In this document: piece by piece, positions 14,624 through 21,952 of the stretch | Position numbering within the stretch: the stretch's first letter is position 1 | How the letters are laid out: each line of letters starts with the position of its first letter | Origin: Polyangiaceae bacterium | GTDB lineage: Bacteria; Myxococcota_A; Polyangia; Polyangiales; Polyangiaceae | Assembly (NCBI GenBank): GCA_025937895.1 | Contig: JAICQL010000058.1 | Coordinates: 1 to 37,033 of the forward strand | DNA: 37,033 nt | Reading direction: 5' to 3' | Program-made: the position numbers and the translations under genes | Notes under the pieces: generated by a model | Seen by the model: the letters and a program-made list of their open reading frames with translations, nothing else | Told to the model about the DNA's origin: nothing | Databases searched by the model: none

Positions 14624-15813
14624 GGGCTCCCCCATTCCGTCACTCGAAAGACGCCGCCGAGGGTCAGCTGCACGCTGACGGCCGGCACCTCGTACACCAC
14701 CGCGCCGCTCGCCAGCCCCAGCTCGTGCCGGGCCAGCGGGAAAACGAGCTCCAGACCGCTGTAGGCACCCCAGCGCCCCCCCAGCTCCAGCCCCAGCTCC
14801 GCACCCACGGTGATCGCCGCCCACGGGCCCCGCCCCGAGCGCCGCTCGCCGCCGAGCTCGCTCACTGCCAGCGAGCCGAGCTGCCCACCCAGGCACAGAT
14901 CAAAGTGCCCCCCGTTGGGCGGGCTGAGCTCGCTACAGCCCCGGATCAGACCCAGGGCGTTGTCGTAGCTCACCTGATTGACCGCGAGGGGCAGCGCCTG
15001 GGCACCGCGCATCAAGTAGGCGCCACCCACGTCCAGCCGCCAGTGCCACGCGGAGAGGGAGACTGAAAGCCCGCCACCGAAGAGCGTTGCCGGCAAGGTG
15101 CCCAGATCGGCACGCCCGCCACCGGCGAGCCGGAGCGCGGGTCTACCGCCCGCGAGTGGGGCAGGAGTCGGGCCGAGGTCGCTCAGCTCCTCCGCGGCTG
15201 ACAGCGGCTCGGCGGTGACCGGCGCCGGTACGGCGCTACTCGCTGGGGGGGCGGGCTGTAGCTCGCTGGCGTCAGGCGGCGACTCGGGCTCGAGCGGCGC
15301 ATCCATTTCCAGCTCCTCCCCCATCCCCAGCTCCGGATCGAGGATCAGGGCCAGGGTCAAGGCCACCACGTCAAAGCCGTCTGCGCAGGTGCGCACGACC
15401 ACCTCGCGCCGGCGCTCACCGTGCGCGAGGCTGACGCGAATCAGCAGCGACCAGCCGCGTGCGGAGCCCCAGCCCACCTCGACCCGGGTCGGCGGCAGCT
15501 GCTCGAGCGGCGGCGCGTAGCCCAGCAGCGACTCCAGCTGGCGCTCCACCTCGCGCGTGTTCTGACACTCCACGGGGCCCTGCCAGCGCAGCCAGCCTTG
15601 CTCCGCATCGGCCGCCGCTGCCGTGCCCCCCTGTGGCGCGCCCTGCCGCTGCGCGCCCTGCTGCGAGGCTGCCTGCTGCGAGGCTGCCTGCTGTGAGGCT
15701 GCCTGCTGTGAAGGTGCGGGCTCCCGAGCACCCGCTTCGGCGTGCGCGCCGGACGCGAGCAGCCCCGCCGGCACCAGCAGTGCACTGCTAAACCCGCGGC
15801 TGGCCCACGCCAT
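14620..15813 (-). CDS. Exported protein with repeat linker, periplasmic head and probable outer-membrane barrel
   Basis: A 397-residue protein. A signal peptide (MAWASRGFSSALLVPAGLLASGAHA) appears to be cut after residue 25. A low-complexity repeat follows, SQQAA three times and SQQG (residues 35-53), from a 15-bp DNA repeat. Next comes a small domain (about 70-165: WQGPVECQNTREVERQLESLLG to RTCADGFDVVALTLALILDP) of a type I associate, from memory, with deltaproteobacterial proteins next to ECF sigma genes. After a Pro-rich linker the C-terminal ~180 residues alternate hydrophobic and polar residues with many Gly and aromatics and end in VFRV-x-x-W, as in small outer-membrane barrels. No closer function can be assigned. 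The ATG is at 15813 and the stop overlaps the sigma gene. Confidence 0.78.
   Translation of the reverse strand: MAWASRGFSSALLVPAGLLASGAHAEAGAREPAPSQQAASQQAASQQAASQQGAQRQGAPQGGTAAAADAEQGWLRWQGPVECQNTREVERQLESLLGYAPPLEQLPPTRVEVGWGSARGWSLLIRVSLAHGERRREVVVRTCADGFDVVALTLALILDPELGMGEELEMDAPLEPESPPDASELQPAPPASSAVPAPVTAEPLSAAEELSDLGPTPAPLAGGRPALRLAGGGRADLGTLPATLFGGGLSVSLSAWHWRLDVGGAYLMRGAQALPLAVNQVSYDNALGLIRGCSELSPPNGGHFDLCLGGQLGSLAVSELGGERRSGRGPWAAITVGAELGLELGGRWGAYSGLELVFPLARHELGLASGAVVYEVPAVSVQLTLGGVFRVTEWGSP
15658..15717. repeat. 15-bp tandem repeat, four units
   Basis: Four consecutive units of CTGCTGCGAGGCTGC and close variants (plus strand) at 15658-15672, 15673-15687, 15688-15702 and 15703-15717. 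Units 1 and 2 are identical, unit 3 has one change and unit 4 several. On the coding strand they give a run of SQQAA after the signal peptide of the barrel protein. Whole units are five codons, so copy-number change would keep the frame. Confidence 0.92.
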
Positions 15814-15856
15814 CCCGGGCAGGATACGACCGATCCATCCCGCACGGTATCTGCCA

Positions 15857-15874
15857 GGTGCAATTTATCGCACC
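15857..15874. promoter_or_regulatory. 18-bp inverted repeat upstream of the sigma cassette (possible operator)
   Basis: In the 92-bp gap before the barrel gene, ggtgcaatttatcgcacc has perfect 5-bp outer arms (GGTGC/GCACC) around an AT-rich centre, the only AT-rich patch of the gap. It ends 44 bp before the ATG at 15813. This would suit an operator or promoter core, with the AT-rich centre as a -10-like element, but no convincing -35 was found and nothing shows that a protein binds it. Confidence 0.35.
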
Positions 15875-15905
15875 TCGGCACGTGCGCCTACCGAAGCTGG
15901 CAGAC

Positions 15906-17042
15906 TCAGTCGCAGCCAATCGGAGAGCCGCTGAGCACCAGGTCGTCCATCCAGACGTCGTTTGCCGGCGGGTTGCTGAAGCTCTGCCAGCCCAGCACGA
16001 CCTCATTGAACATGCCGTTGAGCCAGCGCTGGCCGTCTTGACCGAGCGGCACGTGCCAGTCCGAGGTGCTGGTGACCGATCTCACCAGCTGACCGTCCAC
16101 GGACGCGTGCGCCTCGGGCCGATCCGGATCCTCGTTGGAGAACTCCAGCTCGATGCAGTGCCAGGTGTCGGGCGAGAGCAGCGGCGCCGAGCCCCACAGC
16201 GCAGGCAGCGGAGCCAGCGCGTCGTTGCGCCCCGGGCCCACCATGTTGAAGCCGAGCGCGCCCTTGGCCTCGCCGAAGCGGAGCTCGAAGTTTCCGTCAT
16301 TGGGGGTGGCGCGCAGCGCGATCAGCGTATCGTGGTTGCTGGGATTGTCCGGGGTGCGCGAGCCCTGCTGCACCGAGGTCTTGACGAAGACGCGCAGATG
16401 CAGCCGGTTGGTGCCAGGCGGTAGCGCGCGGGTCAACATCGCTGGCTGCGTGTTGCCCGTCGCGTGAAAGTGCACCGATTGATTGCCCGAGACGCTGTCC
16501 TGATCGTCGAGCAGCGCAAACTGCGGATCACTCGGCGTGTTGCTCGCGTTGGTGGAGTAGTTGATCCAGCGCGTCCAGCCCTCGGGCTGCGTGCCGGAGG
16601 CACCGTTTTCGAAATCGTCGGCAAAGAACGCATCGGCAGGAGGCGGAGGCGGCTCCTGCACGGAGCCGGCACCCGCGCCGCCGCTCGTCGTGCCCCCTCC
16701 GCCCGTCGCCGCACCCGCCGAACCGCTGCCGCCGTTGCCGGTAGTGTTGCCAGCGCCGCCAGTGCCATTGCCGGTGCCCGTGCTGCCGTTGCTGCCGGCA
16801 GCGCCGGACCCGAGCGAGCCACCGTTCGTCTGACTCGAGGAGACGCCGGTGGACGACGTCGTGGAGCTGCTGCTCGTGCTGGAGGCCGTGCTCACCGCGC
16901 CCGAGCCTGCTGCGCCAAAGCCCTGTGCATTCATCACCGGGAAGCTGGGCTCACCGTCTGCCAGATCCGGGTTGCAGGCGCTCACCAGTGCAACAAAGGC
17001 GAGCGTCAACCAGCTGGCGTTCGTGGATACTCCGCGTCTCAC
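15906..17042 (-). CDS. Lipoprotein with Ser/Thr/Gly linker and concanavalin-like C-terminal domain
   Basis: A 378-residue lipoprotein; the signal ends in LVSAC (C23, Asn at +2). Residues about 38-130 form a long linker of Ser, Thr, Gly and Asn (runs such as STSSSSTTSST and GNGTGGAGNTTGNGG), then PPPPP. From about residue 138 the sequence DDFENGASGTQPEGWTRW opens a beta-rich domain that continues through LRVFVKTS, GFNMVGPG, WHCIELEFSNED, ASVDGQLVRSV and VWMDDLVLS. This order resembles LamG/concanavalin-like domains found in polysaccharide lyases and binding proteins; no catalytic residues can be assigned. A surface carbohydrate-binding role is an inference. The start is GTG at 17042 and the next gene downstream is 92 bp away. 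Confidence 0.75.
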   Translation of the reverse strand: MRRGVSTNASWLTLAFVALVSACNPDLADGEPSFPVMNAQGFGAAGSGAVSTASSTSSSSTTSSTGVSSSQTNGGSLGSGAAGSNGSTGTGNGTGGAGNTTGNGGSGSAGAATGGGGTTSGGAGAGSVQEPPPPPADAFFADDFENGASGTQPEGWTRWINYSTNASNTPSDPQFALLDDQDSVSGNQSVHFHATGNTQPAMLTRALPPGTNRLHLRVFVKTSVQQGSRTPDNPSNHDTLIALRATPNDGNFELRFGEAKGALGFNMVGPGRNDALAPLPALWGSAPLLSPDTWHCIELEFSNEDPDRPEAHASVDGQLVRSVTSTSDWHVPLGQDGQRWLNGMFNEVVLGWQSFSNPPANDVWMDDLVLSGSPIGCD

Positions 17043-17127
17043 CCCAGTTTGTTGGCACGCGCGCCCAGCTCGAGCAAAGCGCTTCTACGCCAGCGCAAAA
17101 GTAAAACGCAGCGTGCGACAGGCCAGA

Positions 17128-18453
17128 TCAGCGTGCGATCGCCGAGAGCGCAGCGAGCAAGCGTTCCACTTCGGAGGAGGTGTTGTAGTGCACGGCGCCC
17201 ACGCGAATCACACCACCGCGTTCTGCAAGGCCCAGGCGCTCCATCAAGGTCAGCGCGTAGTGGTGACCCGCCCAGACGAATATGCCTTCATTCGCCAGGC
17301 GCTGAGCCACGAGCGAATTGTCTACACCCGCCAGGGTGAAGCCGAACGTCGGCACCCGCTGTGCGATCTCGTCCTTCCGCGCCAGACCATACAGGCGTAC
17401 CCCCGGCAGCTGCGTCAGCCCCTCCAGCAGCTGCGCGGACAGCCCGAGCTCATAGCTGCGAATGGCCTGCATGGCCGCGACCAGCGCGGCGCGCACTGCC
17501 GCTTGCGGCTGCCCGGCGAGCTGTGCGGCGCCGCCCAGCTCTGCCAGATACTCGAACGTGCCCACCAGCCCTGCCAGCCCCTCGTGGTTCTTGGTGCCGG
17601 TCTCCAGCTTCTCCGGGCTGGAGCGCGGCGCAGGCTTGACCTGATACGCCCGCAGCTCATCCAGGAGCTCCTGCTTGCCCCACAAGATGCCCAGGTGTGG
17701 ACCAAAGAATTTGTACGCGGAGCAGACCAGGAAGTCGGCGCCCAGCGCCTGCACGTCGATGGGGCCGTGCGGCGCGTAGTGCACGGCATCCACCCACACC
17801 CGCGCTCCCACCGCGTGCGCTGCGCGTGCCACGCGCGCCACATCGTTGATGGTGCCCAGCGCGTTGGAGGCGTAGCCGATGGCCACCAGGCGCGTCTTGC
17901 GCGAGAGCAGCCGCTCGAGCGCGTCCAGGTCCAGGGTGGCGCTGCCGGCTGCGGCCGTGCTGGCGCCGTTCAGGGCCTGGCCTGCGCCGCCCTGCGCAGA
18001 GGTGTGCCGCAGCGGGATACGCCGCACGCTGATGCCGCGCTCCGCCAGCTCCAGCCAGGGACTGATGTTCGCGTCATGGTCCAGATCGGTGACGATGACC
18101 TCATCTCCCTGGCCCCAGCTGCGCGACAGCGTACGGCTGAGCGCGTACGTGAGTGTGGTCATATTCGGGCCAAAGACGATCTCGCTCGGCGCACGCGCGC
18201 CCAGGAAGGCGGCGCACAGCTCACGCGCTCGCGCGATCAGCGCGTCCGTACGCCGGCTGGTGAGAAACTCGCCGTGGCTGTTGGCGTTTGATTGCAGCAG
18301 GTAATCGCGCATGCGCTCGACCACGCGCTCGGGCACCTGCGTTCCCGCCGGGTTGTCGAAATAGCTCACAGGCTGCCCCGCCAGGCTCGAGCCGAGAGCA
18401 GGAAACTGCCGGCGAGCCCAGGCGTTGTCGAGGATCGGCATGGCGCCGAGCAT
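17128..18453 (-). CDS. Class V aminotransferase-fold PLP enzyme, VC1184-like, without the desulfurase cysteine
   Basis: A 441-residue PLP enzyme of the cysteine desulfurase-like superfamily. YFDNPAGTQVPERVVERM opens the fold, D222 in VDAVHYAPHG binds the pyridine nitrogen, and K248 in SAYKFFGPHLGILWG forms the Schiff base. ETGTKNHEGLAGLVGT also fits. The loop that holds the catalytic cysteine in SufS (GHHCA) reads GHHYA (Y399), so a persulfide mechanism is unlikely. The pattern looks like the VC1184 subfamily, whose role is not established. An Ala/Gly-rich insert lies near residues 150-175. ATGs at 18453 or 18441 are possible starts. The gene is divergent from the hybrid kinase, with 104 bp between the starts. 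Confidence 0.87.
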   Translation of the reverse strand: MLGAMPILDNAWARRQFPALGSSLAGQPVSYFDNPAGTQVPERVVERMRDYLLQSNANSHGEFLTSRRTDALIARARELCAAFLGARAPSEIVFGPNMTTLTYALSRTLSRSWGQGDEVIVTDLDHDANISPWLELAERGISVRRIPLRHTSAQGGAGQALNGASTAAAGSATLDLDALERLLSRKTRLVAIGYASNALGTINDVARVARAAHAVGARVWVDAVHYAPHGPIDVQALGADFLVCSAYKFFGPHLGILWGKQELLDELRAYQVKPAPRSSPEKLETGTKNHEGLAGLVGTFEYLAELGGAAQLAGQPQAAVRAALVAAMQAIRSYELGLSAQLLEGLTQLPGVRLYGLARKDEIAQRVPTFGFTLAGVDNSLVAQRLANEGIFVWAGHHYALTLMERLGLAERGGVIRVGAVHYNTSSEVERLLAALSAIAR

Positions 18454-18529
18454 AGGCCAGGCACGCCGCCCCCGGGTATCCCTTTTGAGCACGGCGCCTG
18501 CCCGCCCCACTCAGGCATGCTAGTACCTG

Positions 18530-18546
18530 GGACGGGCGAGCCGTCC
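18530..18546 (+). promoter_or_regulatory. Perfect hairpin in the leader of the hybrid kinase gene
   Basis: GGACGG (18530-18535) and CCGTCC (18541-18546) form a perfect 6-bp stem around a 5-nt loop, 11 bp before the GTG start of the kinase gene. It lies in the divergent gap shared with the PLP enzyme gene and might be an operator or an RNA hairpin covering the ribosome site. No strong ribosome site precedes the GTG, which makes an RNA effect plausible but unproven. Confidence 0.3.
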
Positions 18547-18557
18547 GGCGTGCAGCA

Positions 18558-21488
18558 GTGAAACATCAGGCGCTCCCTCGCACCCCAGCGCGAAAAGTGC
18601 TGGCTCTGTTGACGTGCAACGCCAGCCTGCGCGACGACTACCAGGGCGCGCTGCGGCTCGGCATCGAGCGCGTGTGCGCGGAGCAGGACGTCGACCTCTG
18701 GGTGTTCGCGGGGCGCAACAACTGGGTGCGCTCCGCCGACCAGCACCGGCTGTTTCGCCTGCTCGATCCCAGCCGCGTTCACGGCATCGTGCTGGCTGCC
18801 GGCCTGATCGAGTCCTTCACCCCGCTCGAGGGCGTGCTGCAGACGCTGCGCGAGCGTTGCGCCGTACCCATGTGCGCCGTCGGCCAGGAGGTACCGGGCA
18901 TGCCCTCCTTCCTGATCGACAACGCCGCGGCAGCCGCGCAGACGGCGGAGCACCTGATCGAGGTGCATGGCTGCCGGCGGCTCGCCTACATCTCGGGGCC
19001 AGCGGAGCACCACGAGTCGCGCGAGCGCCTGCGCGGCGTGTCCGAGGCGCTGCGCCGGCACGGCCTGACCCTGGCGGAGGAGGACATCGTCCGCGGTGAC
19101 TTTGCCGTCTCCGACGGGCGCCGTGCGGTGGCCGAGCTGCTGGCGCGCGGGCGAGAGTTCGACGGGCTGCTGGCGGGCAACGATCACATGGCGCTGGGCG
19201 CCATCGAGGCCCTGCGCAGCTCACCGCGGCGCGGCCTCGAGCGCGTGCCGGTTGCGGGCTTTGACGACGCGGCCAGCGCGCGCTTCGGCGCGGTCCCGCT
19301 CACCACCATCCGCCAGCCCGTGCAGCGCCTGGGCGCGCTGGCCGCCGACTGCGTGATCCGCGCCTGGCGCGGCGAGCCCTCGACCCCGGTGACACGCCTG
19401 GAGACGGAGCTCATCCTGCGCGAGTCCTGCGGCTGCCACGCTGCAGGCTTGATGGTGTCGCCGCTGCCCGGGGCCGCCGGCAAGTCCACGCACGATGAGC
19501 TGGCGGCGGCGCTCGCACCGATCCTGGAGGACGCCGCGCGCCGCCAGCACTGGGCCGGAGCGCTGGAGCAGGCGGTGGAGGAAGAGCGCCGCGGCCGCGC
19601 CGGAGCGCTGGAGGGCGCGTTCGCGGCGCTGATCAGCGACGCCGGGGGCACGCAGGTGCCGCTGCACGAGCTGCAGCGAGCGGTCAGCGTGCTCTGGCGC
19701 AACACCAACGGCGGCAGCTCGCCGGAGCTGGAGGGCGCCTTTCACGCCACGCGCATCCGCATCGGCGCGCTGATGTACCAGCGCGCCGGCGAGCAGAACC
19801 TGCGCAGCGATCAGCTGGTGGACGAGCTGCGCCTGAGCTGCGAGCGGCTGGCCACCTCGCTGGAGCGACCCGCGCTGGTGCAGGTGATGGCCACGGAGCT
19901 GCCGCGCCTGGGCATCCGCGACGGCTTGATCGCCGTCTTCCGCAGCGACACGCCGGACCGGCTGGAGCCGCTGCTGTGGCTGAGGGACGGCGTGGCGCAG
20001 CCGCTGAGCGTGCGCGAGTATGACGCGCAGCTGCTGGTGCCCGACGAGGCGCTGGGACACTCGCGGCGCGCCTCGCTCAGCATCCTGCCGCTCACCTTCG
20101 AGTCGGATCAGCTGGGCATCGCCGCGCTGGAGCTGCCGCTGGGCTCGGAGGCGTATACCTGGCTGCGCGAGCAGATCGGCAGCTGCATCAAGGCAGCGCA
20201 GCTGCACGAGGCGATGCGGGTGCAGGAGCGCCTGCACGCGCAGTCCCGCGAGCAGCAGCGAGTGACGGCGGAGCGCCTGCGCTCGCTCGGCCTGATCGCA
20301 GGCGGCGTGGCGCACGATCTGAACAACGCGCTGGGGCCGCTGGTTGCCCTGCCGGAGGCCATCCTCGCCAGCTTGAGCGACGCGCGGCAACAGGCAAGCC
20401 AGGACCCGGGCGCCGCCATCCCGGGCGAGGTGATCGAAGATCTGGAGACGATCCGCCAGGCGGGCCTGCGCGCAGCTCACACCATCCAGGATCTGTTCCT
20501 GCTGGGGCGCAACGATCAGGTCAGCAAGCGCCGTATCGATCTGTGCCGCTTGCTGCGCGCGGAGACCGACAACCTGCGGCGCCTGTGCGATCGGCCCGGC
20601 CTGGAGCTGCAGGTCCAGACCAGCAATCAGCCGCTGGTGATACAGGCCTCGACGCCTCACCTGATGCGCGTGATCTCCAACCTGGTGCTCAATGCCGCCG
20701 ACTCCATCGACGGCCCCGGCCGGATCGAGCTGCGCGTACGGAGCGAGGTCTTGCCGGAGGGGCGCGACGGCCTGGAGCGCATCGAGCCCGACACGTACGC
20801 GGTGCTGGAGGTGCACGACACCGGCTCGGGGATACCGCCCGAGCATCTGCCGCGCATCCTGGAGCCATTCTTCACCACCAAGCGCAGGCCAGCCCGCCCG
20901 GGCACGGAGCGCTCCGGCACTGGGCTGGGGCTGGCCATCGTGCAGCGCATCGTCAAGGATGCGGCCGGCTTCATCGACATCCAGAGCCAGCTCGGCCTGG
21001 GCACGACCTTCTCGCTGTTCTTTCCTCGCGAGGCCGAGCCCGTGGTCTCGCCCAGCCATCCGCGGCTCAACGCACCGGGCGGTCACGAGCGCATCCTGGT
21101 GGTGGACGACGAGGTCGTGCAACTGCGCACCGCACAGCGCTTGCTGCGGCACCTGGGCTACGACGTGCAGACCGCGCAGTCCGGCGAGAAGGCGATCGAG
21201 CTGTGTGCGGCGCCAGACAGTGATCCCTTCGACCTGCTGATCGTGGACATGGTGATGCCGGGCGGGCTGGACGGGCTGGCCACGATCGCTCGCATCCGTG
21301 GCTCGCGCGGCTCGCAGAAGGTGCTGATCGCCAGCGGCTACGCGCCCACTCACCTCAACGATGCAGCTCGCCAGCGCGGTCTGCCCTGGCTGGCCAAGCC
21401 GTACACGCTGAGCGGCCTTGCCTCCGCCGTGCGCAACACGCTCGCCGGCGGTATCGAGGGCACCCAGCTCGCCCAGCCGGGCGAGTGA
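18558..21488 (+). CDS. Soluble hybrid histidine kinase with LacI-type ligand-binding sensor domain
   Basis: A 976-residue protein in four parts. About 12-300: a LacI/GalR-type periplasmic-binding-protein fold (GALRLGIERVCAEQDVDLWVF, FLIDNAAAAAQTAEHLIEVHG, AYISGPAEHHESRERLRG, GLLAGNDHMALGAIEAL, VPVAGFDD, TTIRQP) with no helix-turn-helix before it. About 400-560: a GAF-like region. About 575-810: a histidine kinase with H586 in GGVAHDLNNALGPL, NLVLNAADSI (N box), DTGSGIPPEHL and GTGLGLAIV. About 850-970: a receiver with RILVVDDE, D897 in LLIVDMVMPGG and the lysine in WLAKPY. No membrane helices, so the ligand would be cytoplasmic, perhaps a sugar. The start is GTG at 18558 with a weak ribosome site. 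The target of the receiver is not in sight. Confidence 0.9.
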   Translation: MKHQALPRTPARKVLALLTCNASLRDDYQGALRLGIERVCAEQDVDLWVFAGRNNWVRSADQHRLFRLLDPSRVHGIVLAAGLIESFTPLEGVLQTLRERCAVPMCAVGQEVPGMPSFLIDNAAAAAQTAEHLIEVHGCRRLAYISGPAEHHESRERLRGVSEALRRHGLTLAEEDIVRGDFAVSDGRRAVAELLARGREFDGLLAGNDHMALGAIEALRSSPRRGLERVPVAGFDDAASARFGAVPLTTIRQPVQRLGALAADCVIRAWRGEPSTPVTRLETELILRESCGCHAAGLMVSPLPGAAGKSTHDELAAALAPILEDAARRQHWAGALEQAVEEERRGRAGALEGAFAALISDAGGTQVPLHELQRAVSVLWRNTNGGSSPELEGAFHATRIRIGALMYQRAGEQNLRSDQLVDELRLSCERLATSLERPALVQVMATELPRLGIRDGLIAVFRSDTPDRLEPLLWLRDGVAQPLSVREYDAQLLVPDEALGHSRRASLSILPLTFESDQLGIAALELPLGSEAYTWLREQIGSCIKAAQLHEAMRVQERLHAQSREQQRVTAERLRSLGLIAGGVAHDLNNALGPLVALPEAILASLSDARQQASQDPGAAIPGEVIEDLETIRQAGLRAAHTIQDLFLLGRNDQVSKRRIDLCRLLRAETDNLRRLCDRPGLELQVQTSNQPLVIQASTPHLMRVISNLVLNAADSIDGPGRIELRVRSEVLPEGRDGLERIEPDTYAVLEVHDTGSGIPPEHLPRILEPFFTTKRRPARPGTERSGTGLGLAIVQRIVKDAAGFIDIQSQLGLGTTFSLFFPREAEPVVSPSHPRLNAPGGHERILVVDDEVVQLRTAQRLLRHLGYDVQTAQSGEKAIELCAAPDSDPFDLLIVDMVMPGGLDGLATIARIRGSRGSQKVLIASGYAPTHLNDAARQRGLPWLAKPYTLSGLASAVRNTLAGGIEGTQLAQPGE

Positions 21489-21523
21489 TGTGCCCGCGCC
21501 CAGCGTTGTGCTAGCTTCGCTGC

Positions 21524-21952
21524 ATGAGCGCCAATTCTGCCGCTGATTCAAGCCTGCAAGCCTGGCTGGAAGCCTTTTTGGCACAGCGGGGCGGGGTGGC
21601 GGGCAGCGTTCACTGCCTGCGCGGCGAGCAACTGGAGCTCGCGGCGCACGTCGGGCTGCCCCCGCCAGTGGTGGAGAAGACGCGGCAGATCCCCAGGGGC
21701 AAAGGCATGGCCGGGCTGGCCTGGGAGCGCGATCGCGTGGTGTCCACCTGCAACCTGAAGACGGACACCAGCGGTGACGTGCGGCCGGGTGCAAAGGCGG
21801 TGGACGCGGGCGCCGCGCTGGCCATCCCCGTGCGCGCGGCGCAGGGCGGGCTGCGCGCGGTGGTGGGCATCGCCTTCGCCGGAGAGCGCGAGATGAGCGA
21901 GGCCGAGCAGGCAGAGTTCGAGCGCGCCGCGCAGGCGCTGCCCGAGGTGTGA
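21524..21952 (+). CDS. Single-domain GAF protein
   Basis: A 142-residue protein that is essentially one GAF domain (about residues 10-135), a small-molecule-binding or redox-sensing fold. Recognisable parts are GSVHCLRGEQLELAAHVGLP, IPRGKGMAGLAWERDRVV, the VDAGAALAIPVR strand and GLRAVVGIAFAGERE. Two cysteines only (in SVHCL and in VSTCNLKTD), not the three-cysteine set of free methionine-R-sulfoxide reductase, so I do not assign that enzyme. The ATG is at 21524, 35 bp after the hybrid kinase gene, and the stop overlaps the next ATG (TGATG), so it is probably co-transcribed with both neighbours. It may act as a ligand sensor for the kinase or the oxygenase; this is inference. Confidence 0.85.
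   Translation: MSANSAADSSLQAWLEAFLAQRGGVAGSVHCLRGEQLELAAHVGLPPPVVEKTRQIPRGKGMAGLAWERDRVVSTCNLKTDTSGDVRPGAKAVDAGAALAIPVRAAQGGLRAVVGIAFAGEREMSEAEQAEFERAAQALPEV

Noticed and set aside
17128..18453. SufS-type cysteine desulfurase
   Set aside because: The catalytic-cysteine loop has Tyr (GHHYA), and no suf or isc gene is adjacent.
18454..18557. Sigma-54 or strong sigma-70 promoter in the divergent gap
   Set aside because: I looked for GG-N10-GC and TTGACA/TATAAT spacing on both strands and found only weak partial matches.
21524..21952. Free methionine-R-sulfoxide reductase
   Set aside because: The GAF fold fits, but the three-cysteine active set is absent.
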